Assembly: GCA_944472135.2 (NCBI GenBank)
Contig: OX235266.1
Span: 12,565,925 to 12,629,924, forward strand
DNA: 64,000 nt
Direction: 5' to 3'
Source: Trichobilharzia regenti
Lineage: Eukaryota > Platyhelminthes > Trematoda > Strigeidida > Schistosomatidae
Part shown: in pieces, positions 1-63,620 of the stretch
Layout of the letters: each line of letters starts with the position of its first letter
Numbering within the stretch: position 1 is the stretch's first letter
The notes under the pieces: generated by a model
What the model was told of the DNA's origin: nothing
The model's input: only the letters and a program-made list of their open reading frames with translations
Databases searched by the model: none
Translations under genes and position numbers: made by a program

Positions 1-319
1 TAATCCATTGACCAAACGTATTTGCAGATGCACTGTCGTGCTTGTGTTTTTTACTTACAGAAACAATATAAGAAGGATGGAGGAAACTGATACCTCAGAT
101 GAATAAACAGAACTGCAGATATCAGGGTAGATTGCTGAAAAATGTCGAGCCGTATTATTCTACGGCGATACGTTTTCATTTCACTCTGTTTTCTGCCATT
201 TATCAACCCATAGCTCAGCTTATCGTTTTCCATCCAGATTTCCCTAGACATTCCTGAGCGTTAGGTCACTCGATAGCTTTCTCGGCGTGTGTGTAACCGA
301 ATTTCGTTTTCTTCAGCTA

Positions 320-860
320 ATTTGTTAGGTAATATGTTCTTCGTAGCCTTGGTGCCACAGATCCCTGCTGCTTATCCTTTCCAACCATCCGATCTTCAGT
401 ATGGAAGATAAAATAGGCAGTTGTTGATGAAACTTGGCGACAGCCTGTTGCAAGTGCTTTCCTTTCGAGTCAAATCACTGAATTGACAATAATATCACCA
501 ATTTGGATGTTCTTCTGCATGTTGAGATTTCATGACTTTGGCATTCTCATCCGTGTCACATGTAGTTAGAGTAACGCTGCTGCAAAACATTGATTGGTGC
601 TTACGTCGTTGCTGGTCAAGCCTCTTTATTCCCTCCGTCTTCTCTATGTTCCTTTGAATGCTTGTCTTCAACGCCTATTTTGTCAAATTATTAGTTTTAC
701 ATGCAGGTTTTTGAGTTTGTAAGAAATTAAACGTAAACAATTTGAGAAATTCAGATATTACAGAGTCTTTTCGTCAGTCTCTTGAATAATCCAGTCGACT
801 ACAGCCGGCAGTTCCAGCAGCATCATTTCGAACTTAATAATTCTGTTGACTGAAGCAATC
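320..860 (-). mobile_element. Decayed RTE (SR2-like) retrotransposon fragment
   Basis: On the minus strand this segment follows the same order of blocks as the other RTE copies in the window, for example the motif read as CATAGAGAAGACGG on the minus strand near 640 and the stretch near 400 that corresponds to the ILRIRWP block. No open frame survives. The bases before 320 hold nothing recognisable. Confidence 0.45.
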
Positions 861-1139
861 GATAAACAATGTTATATATGTCCTATGTGATGACTGAAGG
901 TCGTAATATCTGAGCCAGTCACCTTTAAGGTAGTAAAATACCGCTCAACTAGCTAAGCTCTTGTACCCGGCTGCTAGTCAGAATGCCGTTTACAACAGTC
1001 ACGATAAGTAATAACAAGTGATTGCATAATATGTGCTACTGTTCATCTGTTGTCGGAATAACTGTCTGGCTAGGTATCCTGCTGTGAAATACCATGATCA
1101 CCTCTGATGGTTACTCTCAATTCTTACAAATCTCAGTGT

Positions 1140-1400
1140 ATGGGATACCCTCTAAGAAGACCACTGAGGGATGTGGAGCTTCAGGTGTACCCAGTGGTGA
1201 GAAATCGAATGGGGAACGAAAATCTCGGTGTCACTTTGAGGCTGATATTGAGGAGATCATATGACAAAGGAGCTTAAAGTTCATAAGCAGTCGTGAAACC
1301 AACCAAAAAAAAGGAATAGAGAGAAAACAATCAAACAGAGATGTGCTGTATGATGCCCTGTATTCCACTTGCAACCCCAAAAGAAATAACAATAATTAAA
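1140..1400 (+). mobile_element. 3'-terminal scrap of an RTE (SR2-like) element
   Basis: Ends with TGTATTCCACTTGCAACCCC and an A-rich AATAACAATAAT tail, the typical 3' end of the RTE copies here (compare 14205-14255 and 17680-17715). Upstream part is strongly diverged. Confidence 0.4.
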
Positions 1401-2055
1401 ACATTTTGCCAGTTCCATATCAAACATCTTCTTGAATGTCCATTACCGACAAATATTTGAAAATCAAACGACTACAAAATCCTTGCCCGTAATTTTCTCA
1501 TCTCTTTGATTTACATTCTTTATGAGTATGTGGTAAGATGGTATTGAGAAGACTATTCAACCATTTATCAATTCACATTAATCGATCTGATCTATCATCA
1601 GCAACACAAAAGGGTCATTTAAAAAACGTATCTTGACTGATAGATAATTTGAACGTTATTCATAATTAGTGATATTATTAATAATAGCACGATTTAATCT
1701 CATGTCAGTAAATGAATAATGGTAATGTTCTTAAAGCAGACGAAATTAACTCATTTTTAATTTTTATAAAATTGAAATAAATCATGTCATTGTGTTCAAA
1801 AATCAATAAACCTTATCGATTTTTTGTCCATTTTTGTTGCCGTCATTAAAAATTCCATTTATTTTTGTCAGGAAGACATTTTGAATAACGTCGCCTATTT
1901 CAGTACTTATTCGACAGTGGAATAAATATTAAGCGGTTGTTACTTTTACAGATAACGTATTCAAGAACTAACATTTTTGTGAAAGTACTCGAACTATAAG
2001 ACAGTTACTTTTTACATTGAATTTGTTTTAGAATCTTATAAAATGATGGTGTTGG
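1401..2055. other. AT-rich intergenic sequence with no recognisable feature
   Basis: AT-rich, with no open frame of note and no repeat that I could match elsewhere in the window. Confidence 0.5.
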
Positions 2056-2059
2056 ATTG

Positions 2060-3330
2060 CTTGTTTTGAAGTTTTTCTAGCGTGCATGCGATCTTCATCG
2101 ATCCAATGACGTCAGTTTTTCCTCTTTTCTCATAAATCCACTTGTTTCGTTCTGAGTATTACGTCTTATTCTCTGCCTTCCTCTTTATCTGACGTCATGT
2201 TCATCCATAGGCTGTCGTCTCCCCATCACATGATCTCCTTCATGTCAGCTTCACTGTTACTCCCGAGTCGTTGTTTTATATGAGGGTTCCACTTCATCGT
2301 TTGCTTATCGTACGGTCTTAGCAGTGTGTATCCGATCCCTCTTCATTATCTTCGTCATAGTTGATGGGCAATAGGTTCCCACCTATTAGGTCGTTCTTAG
2401 AGTTCCCTGTTGCTATTTCTTTTCAGTCATTTAATCTTCACTATGAACCGGAGAAGGTGACTTTGCATTAAAGTCTTCAGTAGCCTGTTGGAAACGTTCT
2501 TTGTTACGTGCCAAGTTTAAAATCTATATGAGGGAAATGATTAATTTAAAATCGATTTTTGTTGTTTATGTTGAGTACACTAGATTTGTAAACTGATTTC
2601 TGAATGATGGAGGTGTGTTTCGTCCCTCCGATTCTAATTTTAAATCCCTTATCCGCTCCGCTGCCTTCATTTACAACGATGCTGCCTAGATCAACGAAGG
2701 AAACCACCTCTTTCAAATTCCACTGGTAGGGATCGGTGTGTGTGCGTCTTGTTGTTTGATGGTTATTTTCATCACCTCTATCTTTTCCATGTTCACCTGA
2801 ATGTTTGTCTGCATTAGCTGTTATTTCCTCTTTTTTGTCTCTACCTGTAGGTCTTCGAGTTTGTTTAACACTAGATGTAGTTCGTGAAGTGTAGATCTTC
2901 TCGGATCTTCCTATCGTTCTGACCTATTCCTGTCTTCTTACTCCCCACTCACGGTCTTCCGCATGATCGAGTCCACCACAATTAGGAATATGATTGTTGA
3001 TTTCAGACAGTGACCTTGTATTACTCCGGTTTTCACTCCAATGAATTATCTCAGTTTTCTGTGCCACCGTCAAATGGCTGTTGAGTGAAGCTGGTGAGGA
3101 TTCGAAGCACTATATGGTGGTGAAGTAGTCTCCAAATCATTTCACAGCCAACTTGATTGAAGGCAGTTTCAAAGTCGGTAAAGTTGAGGTGGAGGCTTGG
3201 CGGACATTCTATGCTCTGTTCAATGATGGTGCTTAGAGTGTCTATTTGTTCCACACACGATATTTTTTTGCTGAATCCATTTTTTTCTGGAAAGAGTTCT
3301 GCATCTATTGCATCCTCTTCAGGATGACGC
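2060..3330 (-). mobile_element. RTE (SR2-like) non-LTR retrotransposon, degenerate
   Basis: The minus strand carries reverse transcriptase remnants: the ORF at 3051-3254 reads LNFTDFETAFNQVG, equivalent to the DFEKAFDSVDR block of RTE-type RT. The 3' portion lies near 2200-2450, where the G-[R/K]-RR-rich C-terminal block should be. Frameshifts and stops break it throughout. Confidence 0.75.
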
Positions 3331-3960
3331 GACTTATTTTTTTCTACTTGGCGCGGAAAGAAGCATGATTCAGCGACACTTCTTGCAGAGGCCCAAGCTG
3401 CTGGATTTTAGCACGCTGTAGTCTTTGTCATTTGCCCTCACGACTACCCATAAGCTTCTCACATGACCTCTTTAACATCACCCTTACACCTAACTCGTCG
3501 TTTTGTATTCGAGTTCAACTCATGGTACTATCTGGCGTGTAGCCATCGCCTCCCTCGACGAGCAATGTTAGCGGATGTAGGGTCAGGCTGGAAAAAAGCT
3601 AGCGGTGGTCAAACGAAAACTTAGCACCAGTCAATGAAATCCACAACAGTTGGTCCAAGCCACGTAGGAAGGTGTAGACTTCCAGGCTGGGGTCGTCGGG
3701 ACGGTAAAAATCTATGGTTGGAAACAATTGGTGACATGGCTCAAAATCGTTCTCAGTGGCTAACGCAGATGCATCCACTCCTTGTGACTTATGATCTCCA
3801 ATGGAACTGTTTTTTTTTTTTTATTACTCCTTTGTCTCACATCTCTGCTCACTGTTTCTATTATGCTTTTCTTGTACTTTCTTCTCTTGCTTCGCGTGCT
3901 ACACGGAGTGTGGCGACTTGAACTTCCGCACATTTGTGCAAAGTTCTGTGTCAAAAACAG
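3331..3960 (+). repeat. Probable 3' end of an unclassified retroelement
   Basis: A 95-codon plus-strand frame (3634-3921) contains GDMAQNRSQWLTQMHP, which resembles the extreme C-terminus of RTE-like endonuclease/RT polyproteins (D-x-A-x-N-R-x-x-W). It is followed by T- and C-rich sequence. I could not match it to another copy in the window, so this is tentative. Confidence 0.35.
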
Positions 3961-4166
3961 ATATACAGACAGACAGACTGGCGTGTAGCATTGACTTCAT
4001 TCTCATTTTCTTCTGCATATTTACTGAGCGACAGGTTCTTGCTCGGCTGGCTAGTTCTAAAAATGCCTTGCTGATTATGATTTCTCGCCTGCCGGTGAAG
4101 TTCAGCTTCAGTTGAAGGCAACTTCAATACATTACACTGACTTGTTATTCTGTTCCTTTCAAAACA

Positions 4167-4234
4167 CAAACTTTAATTGTTTGTTTTATTTTCTTATTAC
4201 TATTATATTATAGTAAGAAAATACTACACACAAC
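4167..4234 (+). promoter_or_regulatory. Polypyrimidine tract, AG acceptor and 21-nt leader before the VMAT start codon
   Basis: A T-rich tract from about 4174 ends in TATTATAG at 4213, followed by 21 nt and the ATG. This is a good 3' splice site placed just upstream of the start codon. It could accept either an upstream 5'UTR exon or a spliced-leader RNA, since schistosomes trans-splice a subset of mRNAs. No promoter motif is claimed. Confidence 0.6.
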
Positions 4235-56549
<52,315 letters not shown>

Positions 56550-56687
56550 GTAAGTCACGTGTATTTCTGCAGGTTATTCAGTATTTATTCATTTATGTGA
56601 CTAAAAAGTGCAAAGATTTAAGTGCCGAATATAATTATGAATCCGCAAACGTTTTTGAGAAAGATACTATAGACTTCATTACATTAC

Positions 56688-56925
56688 AGTTTCCTTCACG
56701 TTCCTCAGTGGAACATAGGTCCTCAAGTTAGTGGCTTGAAGTTTCGGTAGCAGTGTTTATTTTACAGGATGGGGTTGCTAGCTCCATGCCCAACCTTTCC
56801 TCTTTATCAGCATTATTTCTGGGTTAGCGAGGTAAAGGAGTGCGTTGGCCGGGGATCGAACCCCGAACCATGTGTATGGTCGGCGAGCGTCCTAACCGCT
56901 ATGCCACTGACGCACACTCTAGACT
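56688..56925 (-). repeat. SINE of the GGAACATAGGGCTTC family, best copy
   Basis: Minus strand: GTGCGTCAGTGGCATAGCGG (box A-like), GGTTCGGGGTTCGATCCCC (box B-like), the conserved body and end GTTCCACTGAGGAACGTGAA. Confidence 0.85.
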
Positions 56926-56989
56926 TCAGTTGCCATAAACTATTGTCACGGATGGGTCGACTTCGATCTTTCCCTCAAAATGCTTCCAT

Positions 56990-57047
56990 TGTAACAACAG
57001 AAGACAAGTGCCAGGCAACAGATCGTTTTATTATGAAAATCAACACG

Positions 57048-57092
<45 letters not shown>

Positions 57093-57355
57093 CACATACA
57101 TTATTATAGCTTATGCAAGTAGAAAAAGCGCAGTCATCTGATTGGTTGCAGACAAACGCAGGCTTCTGATTGGTTGTTTCGGGATTCCTTGACAAATAGA
57201 GTTCTCTATCTGCGAATCATATTTTGCCACGTTAACTTTGCTGTGATTGGTTGTTGAATCAGCCTTGTTCATATCTTCTCACGGCCCATATTAGTGACCT
57301 AGACATTAACGTAGATTAGTGTCAACCAATCGGCTAGCAGCCTGCTCTCACCACA
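56990..57355 (-). mobile_element. Solo LTR with CCAT target duplication and TA expansion
   Basis: 366 bp, same family as 49580-49895. CCAT at 56986-56989 and 57356-57359. A (TA)n run of about 38 bp at 57054-57091 sits beside the TATAAATA box. Otherwise close to the young LTR, so a fairly recent insertion reduced by LTR-LTR recombination. Confidence 0.92.
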
Positions 57356-57359
57356 CCAT

Positions 57360-58350
57360 GTGGCCACTCCTTCATAGCCTGTGATAGGTAAATGTTATTG
57401 ACTGCCTTCATGCGCCACACTGGTGTTCCTCACAAAGTAAAAAAGCAAATAGAATTGACTGACATTTACAACCGGATTGATGAGAACGCATGTCTTCCAG
57501 GAGCAGGTGTAAAGCCCTGACTGAAAACCTATGGTGCATATCGGCTGCATAGTCAGGAAAAATTCAACGACGTATCAACCTGTTTTGGTCACCATCGACC
57601 ATGAGAACGCAGTATCCGTTACTGCATAACCAAATCTGTGTTTTAACAATAATGCCACAATGATAAATATATGCATGCATGTATTAGGTGGTCTGAAACA
57701 GAAAGCAGGCTGTTTCTGAGATCATGAAGAAACCGATGATGCGATTCTAACCCGCATTAATCAGTGCTGCAGGCAGAAATTTTACCACTGAATTTCTGAA
57801 ATTCACGAATGGCTTTATGCCGGAAGGTAGTGCATATAGTTGGCCGATCATTAAGTTGGATAGTAAATACACATTGTCTGAAGGCTTATCGGCCAATGTT
57901 ATTCAGTAACATGTATGAAGTTTTAACCTCTTCAAAGATTTGCGGAATTTATTTTAGGAAAGCCATTGAATTGAGAATGACGCTTGTGTTGCGACGAAGC
58001 CTCACTGATATGTGGGTGCCGTGCAACCTGACTAGAATGACTCTCAAAACACGAAAGTATGATCAAGTGACCACCTGGGAACATCATCATCCAACACTGA
58101 GGTAAACACAATAGTCAGGTACAACTGCTACAACCATTATTAGATAAAAATACATGGTACAGCATATTTAAAAAAAACCTCAGAAATTTAAGCCATGAAC
58201 AAACGAAACAAAAACTGTCCACTAAGGTTACCATGTCAAATTACCCATAAACCGTAGCTTTAAGGTTAAAAAAAAAGAGAAGCGTATCCGTCTTCCCAAC
58301 CTTTGTTTAATACGTCCAATACTTTATTTCCTACGAAAAGGCTCAAAACA
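57360..58350. other. Sequence after exon 13, unassigned
   Basis: A 98-codon plus-strand frame (57809-58105) has no recognised domain and does not connect in phase with exon 13. No feature claimed. Confidence 0.4.
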
Positions 58351-58379
58351 GTGGAAGGTTTAGATATGATGGAGAAGAT

Positions 58380-58495
58380 TTGTAGCTCAGGTGGATGATT
58401 TTGATGTAGTTGTGTTCTGTGAGCTGGATGGTTTATTTGCGAAGCTTTCATTGCCCTACTAGGCAACATCTTTAGCGCAGACTTCAATTTGATGA
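58380..58495. repeat. GCGAAGCTTTC repeat, outer left arm
   Basis: TTTGCGAAGCTTTCATTGCC and CAACATCTTTAGCGCAGACT. Its inverted partner lies at 61110-61190, so the fold-back unit between them is nested in a second inverted repeat. Confidence 0.6.
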
Positions 58496-58712
58496 AATGA
58501 TCTATTTTATTTCTCCTTGAGTTTATTAATCATCTCTCCTGGTGCGTAGGCTTAAACATGATTTGAAGATCCACAGATCTCTTCAAACATTTAGCAAATG
58601 ATGTAACAAAATGACATAACTTAGCTCTATATCAACCAAAAGACTCAACGTAGAAAGAAGATAAAACCAAATCTTTGCTATTTTTTAACTCATGAAAAAT
58701 TCCCATTGTAAC

Positions 58713-60625
58713 ATTTAGAAAATTAAAACAAGTGATTCAGCGAAGAGACTCTTTTCAACGAATTTATCATCAAGCTGTACAGTCGTATATATATGGTTTT
58801 TAATAAGTTATATCCGGTGTGAATGCATAAAATAATAATAATAATAATCATATGAAGTTCAATTAAAACTAAAATGTTTGTGATTATAATCGTAGTTAAA
58901 TGTCAAGTGGCAAAGCAGATTAATGTCATATATAGAATAATTCATAGGAGGGATAGAACTTGAAAAAGGATGTGCAATTACAGGATTAGTAGACAAATCG
59001 AATAAAACAAAAACGTTACGTAATATTGTGTGAAATTTAATAGCATAGAATTTACCGTTGTAAAAAAACAATTGATTCAGAATGAAGAGTGGAACAAGTG
59101 AAATAATACCGGGGACAGTTCAAAGTGAGAATAGTAATAATAACAATTGACTTAATAAGGAAGAGTATACAAATTGAATAGACAAAATGAAAAATGAAAA
59201 ATTGGTAGAGCTAAAATATGATTGGGGATTACCATATTTTAGCATAGAGGGATTAAGACCATGAAAGTTGGAGGGGTTGAACGAACTTTTTCTGTACACA
59301 GAGATCTGGCTTTTCTGTTTCGATAGCCAAAGCTTCAGCAATACAGATGAGTCGGGTACGTAGGGATTTGGGTAGATTGCTCTTTGCCTTGTAGATGACT
59401 TTAAAGGCGGAGGCTATAGAGATAGGGTGATCATTATCGACCAGATGTTCTATGATCGCGCTTCTTATTGCTCCACTTCCACCTTTTCGTAGCCATGCAG
59501 GATAATGTTCTTGCACCCTCTTGGACAAAACTCGAGTCGAACGACCGATATACCTAGCTCCACAAGAGCAGGTGAATTGATAAACGCACATAGAGTTGGT
59601 CAACATTGGGATCTTGTCCTTCAGGTTATTGAACAATAATGGTCGGCTAGTAAAAGCTATTCTCAGAGAGGCAGCAGGGAATGTTCTTTTCAGGGACTGT
59701 GATATCCTTCGTTTCATGATATCGGAAGCTAAGTCCCCTTTGAATTCTAAGCTCATGTAAAGTATTTTCTTGGGAGCGGTTGATAAGTCACGTTTTGTAG
59801 GCTTTGAATGTATATTCTTATCTATAAAACGTGGTGGAAATCCATTTTCCATTAGGATTTTCCTCAAAGTGTATAACTCATCTTCCACAGTATCAGTGCT
59901 ACATATGCGTCGAATACGAGTGGCAAGCGACCGGACCAGGTTTCGTTTTCGACCAATGGGTACCCAGCTGTAGAAATTTGTCAGTTGACCATTCCATAAC
60001 AGCTTACGAAGAGATCGATTTATCGTAAGCTGTTATGGAATGGTCAACTGACAAATTTCTACAGCTGGGTACCCATTGGTCAAAAACGAAACCTGGTCCG
60101 GTCGCTTGCCACTCGTATTCGACGCATATGTAGCACTGATACTGTGGAAGATGAGTTATACACTTGTATACTCTTCCTTATTAAGTCAATTGTTATTATT
60201 ACCATTCTCACTTTGAACTGTCCCCGGTATTATTTCACTTGTTCCAATCTTCATTCTGAATCAATTGTTTTTTTTTACAACGGTAAATTCTATGCTATTA
60301 AATTTCACACAATATTACGTAACGTTTTTGTTTTATTCGATTTGTCTACTAATCCTGTAATTGCACATCCTTTTTCAAGTTCTATCCCTCCTATGAATTA
60401 TTCTATACATGACATTAATCTGCTTTGCCACTTGACATTTAACTACGATTATAATCACAAACATTTTAGTTTTAATTGAACTTCATATGATTATTATTAT
60501 TATTATTTTATGCATTCACACCGGATATAACTTATTAAAAACCATATATATACGACTGTACAGCTTGATGATAAATTCGTTGAAAAGAGTCTCTTCGCTG
60601 AATCACTTGTTTTGATTTTCTAAAT
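58713..60625 (-). mobile_element. Fold-back Penelope-like unit, best preserved
   Basis: The minus-strand copy (60016 to 58713) has a 211-codon open frame and a full 3'UTR. The plus-strand copy (60016 to 60625) repeats the first 130 bp and the last 450 bp but lacks about 690 bp between, including all of the nuclease. The centre is a palindrome with arms 59884-60009 and 60023-60148 (CGTAAGCTGTTATGGAATGG). Outer arms 58713-59170 and 60155-60625 match nearly perfectly (TTCAGCGAAGAGACTC and its complement). Confidence 0.93.
59253..59888 (-). CDS. Penelope-like element C-terminal region with GIY-YIG endonuclease (211 aa fragment)
   Basis: The open frame starts within the element's RT-thumb/linker: VEDELYTLRKILMENGFPP, LEFKGDLASDIMKRRI, then YQFTCSCGARYIGRSTRVLS with the CxC linker and the YIG half of the GIY-YIG nuclease. 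The GIY half is replaced by YQF, as in the other copies here. SKRVQEHYPAWLRKG, IIEHLVDNDHP and AEALAIETEKPDLCVQKKF follow. In full-length elements this domain nicks target DNA to prime reverse transcription. There is no RT here, so it cannot act alone. Confidence 0.82.
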   Translation of the reverse strand: MEDELYTLRKILMENGFPPRFIDKNIHSKPTKRDLSTAPKKILYMSLEFKGDLASDIMKRRISQSLKRTFPAASLRIAFTSRPLLFNNLKDKIPMLTNSMCVYQFTCSCGARYIGRSTRVLSKRVQEHYPAWLRKGGSGAIRSAIIEHLVDNDHPISIASAFKVIYKAKSNLPKSLRTRLICIAEALAIETEKPDLCVQKKFVQPLQLSWS

Positions 60626-61775
60626 AAAACCAAAATCATCTACAAAAGAAATCGCAATAAAACTGCGTAAAACACTACATTCGTCAAAGTGAACGTCCCC
60701 TTCGTCTTTGTATCCATGATCATAAACTAGCCATTGAAAGACATTATATTCACTCCCACGTATAGCTGTATACAGACAACCACGGATATCAGTTCTACTG
60801 AGACAACCAACGTTCAAAATTTAAGACAGAAGTAACACCAAGAATGCCAGAGCACTTTTGGAAACCTGTCTGTGTATTTCAGTGAATCGTCACTCAATAG
60901 ACACATCGACACATAGACAAAATTTACCAATCCAGAAGAAGAAAATCCTACACACAAAAGGTCAGACTTCATTCAGGTGAAGGAAACGATCAGTACCTAA
61001 TACGAGTGTAAACTGAAGCGTGTGGAAGCGCACAAAACACAACCAATCATGTTCAGGGTAACTCACTAGGAGAGATTACTATTAAACTCGTGAAGAAATC
61101 TAAAATCTCATTTCAAATTGATCTACGCACTGGAAATGTTGCCTAATAGGGCGATGAAAGCTTCGCAGGTAAACTATTCAACTCAGATAGAAAACATACT
61201 TCAAAATCACCTAGGTTTACTTTTTAATGAGTGCACTGAATTCTGATGGTGTTTAATAATGTTTCACGGTATGTGCCATGTGCCTTGAGGTATTGGAAAC
61301 CACTTAGATCGATCATTAGTGTTTGCCAGATAATTCAAAGCACTCTTAATAATAAACAGCCTTTCTTCTCATTTAACGTGTATTTTGTTCTTTGCTAGCC
61401 GATGTACTTTTCGGTAAAATGTGGGTTGGTTACATCTATGGTAAATTTGTGTAAATCTGTGTAAATTTGCCAACTACAAAGTATCTTCAGTGGTATAACA
61501 TAACCATCAGGAATAGTTTAAGTGTTGTAGACATTAATAAGATGATAAATAAAATTTGTGGTAATCCGTTCCACATCAAATCTAATTTTGTACACACCCT
61601 TGAATGAAAATAATAAAGCTAATATTTTCATATTCATTATATTTTCCATATATATTCACTAATATTTTCAGTCTATTCCCTGACCTACTTATATGGCAAT
61701 TTCAGTAGTCCACAAAAATTGATAAATATTGTTAATAACTACTAATCTAGAATATTTTGTGCATATAAACATGTA
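60626..61775. other. Sequence downstream of the fold-back unit, unassigned
   Basis: Contains the outer inverted GCGAAGCTTTC copy at 61110-61190. Otherwise AT-rich without a recognised exon. A C-terminal VMAT exon was searched for by eye and not found. Confidence 0.4.
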
Positions 61776-61779
61776 TATA

Positions 61780-62105
61780 ATTGTAGAGCCGAAAGAGGAA
61801 TTTATCGAAAAGGATATTCTTTGCTCGATTATTTTTTTGTTTTATACATGTCTGAATGAACATTTTCGCTATATTGAAATATGAGTTACTTAATTCCACA
61901 CGAAGTTGTAATGGGATATTGGTCTTTCCACTGGTGTGGTGTGCAATACGGTTATCAGGTTATACCATTATGGGTAAATTTTGTTTGGATAAAGTCTCAC
62001 AGTGTTATACAGTAATGTTTACTGATCGCTAAACATTACTGTATAACACTGTGAGTGGAATTACACACTACCACAGTGCACAAGTTTTATTCTTATATCA
62101 GTGGT
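61780..62105. mobile_element. Miniature fold-back of Penelope-like 3' ends
   Basis: 61785-61850 resembles the arm sequence at 38020 and 36290 (GTAGAG...GAAGG...TTATCGAAA). A perfect 24-bp inverted repeat, CACAGTGTTATACAGTAATG, flanks a spacer of about 8 bp at 62000-62057, and the outer parts (ATTATGGGTAAATTTTG, CACAGTGCACAAGTTTTA) are the two element ends. Confidence 0.7.
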
Positions 62106-62559
62106 CATCAGGTTAGCTGATATGATAGTGACAGTGAAAAATTTTCAAATGGAGTCGAGCTGAATGAAGGCATTGTTTGACCGAAATTTAAGTAAGGTGA
62201 ATGTTGACTGAATAAGGATCAATATGGACATTTCTACAAACGTTTAGTGGTTCAGGTTGCCATACTTCGTGTAGAGAACAAAGTTATACGAAGCGGAAGG
62301 AAGTAAAGGGACTTAGGAATATGATAAAAAGCAAAAGTATAAGTGAAAAAGATTATTAACATGAAAAAATGTGGGTTCGATTGATCTATGACGCTGATGA
62401 TGATTTTCAACTATATTTCTAGTAGTCTCAAGCAATTACTTATTAGCCTGCCGAGGTAGCCTCCATATCTTTACCCGTCTGGCCCAAACAAGCTATCAAA
62501 GATGTCATGAATCAATGCCATGTTTAGATATGACTGCCTTTAACTCTTTTCCAACCTGA

Positions 62560-62845
62560 TCGAATTTCGAAGTTAACTGGTGGAAGCCAGGATGAGCATT
62601 TCATCCTATTTGGAACTCGGTGGGAATATCATTACTCAGTGCTGAATGCAGGTACGTCCAGCTGAGGGGTCCGAAATGAAATGAAATGCGCATCCTGAAT
62701 TTCACTGCTAGTCACCATCCACCAATTAACTTGTAATTACATGCCCAGACATTATCGAAGCATCTTTACAAGAAGCCGAGGTGTTAAATTAAGACCGAGC
62801 ATTTTGGTCCAAACAATCGACGGAAAAATCTAAGATTGAATTGCT
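62560..62845 (+). repeat. Smα-type SINE with near-complete hammerhead core
   Basis: GGTACGTCCAGCTGAGGGG: only A9 of CUGANGA is changed. A GAAATGCGC segment follows, but stem II is disrupted (GTCCGAAATGAAATGAAATG). Ends with ATCGACGGAAAAATCTAAGA, the same tail as 5880-5900 and 56340-56385. Confidence 0.7.
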
Positions 62846-63495
62846 TGTCGAAAACATCAATGGTTAGGTAAAGGAAACACGTGTTCTCAACTTGTTTGAT
62901 CAACTTGCTCGGCTTCTTTTACACTGTATTCTTAACCTCAGTATTACTCATCATATTATGCCACGTAACTCTGGGGGCAGAATTCAGATACCTACCATCA
63001 AGGAGTGCTAGTCAGCCTTTTCATATCTTCCATTTTCAATAGCTACGTCTCACAGCATTAATCAACGAGACAGAAAACTTATGTACAGTGCATACCTCTT
63101 TTGATCGATAGCTGGATATACTAACTTCGCCAGAGATGATGTAAATTGGCAACTGCAACACAAGCCTTCTATATGCATGTTTGCTGATGAAGTCTGGGTC
63201 AAGGTGGATCCGCTTTCAACTGACTTCCACTTACATATATTATCTTAATTCTTCAAATTTGTTGGGATTTATAACATTTATTTGTATTTACGAAATCTCT
63301 TTTTATACTTATCATAATTTCTTTTCATGTAAGTCGTTCCTGATGAGTGGTGATGTAATTTTATAAATTTATTATATTCTTGAAGATATTGGAAAATTTA
63401 AAAATTCCTGCTTCGAATATGGTATGCTGTCAATAAACAAATGCTAATAGATATTTGTTTTGACTTCACTTCTAGTTTTAGCGTTTCAAAAAATA
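62846..63495. other. Unassigned sequence
   Basis: AT-rich. A candidate acceptor at 63348 (CATGTAAG) opens only a ten-residue frame, too weak to call. Confidence 0.4.
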
Positions 63496-63499
63496 GATT

Positions 63500-63620
63500 A
63501 ACGGGGTTCGAGTCTCCTTGGGAACGCCACCACTCACTTTGGAATGCAGGTACATCCAGAATACGGACCTCAGATAGGACGAAATGGCCCCTTAGTTTAT
63601 CCATGGTTTTTCAGAGTAAG
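63500..63620 (+). repeat. Smα-type SINE fragment
   Basis: GGAATGCAGGTACATCCAGA, then ATAGGACGAAATGGCCCC. CUGANGA is lost. The rest of the window to 64000 holds nothing recognised. Confidence 0.55.

Noticed and set aside
3801..4115. 104-codon ORF upstream of VMAT
   Set aside because: It is driven by a poly-T tract, has low-complexity Phe/Ser/Cys composition, and overlaps repeat sequence.
57809..58105. Novel 98-codon gene
   Set aside because: No recognised domain and no start-context or transcript support. Kept only as an observation.
61392..61460. Possible last exon after TTTGCTAG reading PMYFSVKCGLV
   Set aside because: Phase fits, but the peptide has no acidic or sorting motif expected of a VMAT tail and there is no comparative support.
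61795..61900. Possible last VMAT exon after TTGTAG, reading PKEEFIEKD
   Set aside because: The segment matches the arm of a Penelope-like fold-back (38020 and 36290 copies), and the in-phase reading needs the second AG as acceptor. It is repeat, not exon.
63349..63366. Possible last exon SFLMSGDVIL followed by a stop
   Set aside because: The acceptor ends in AAG with a weak tract and the frame is only ten codons.
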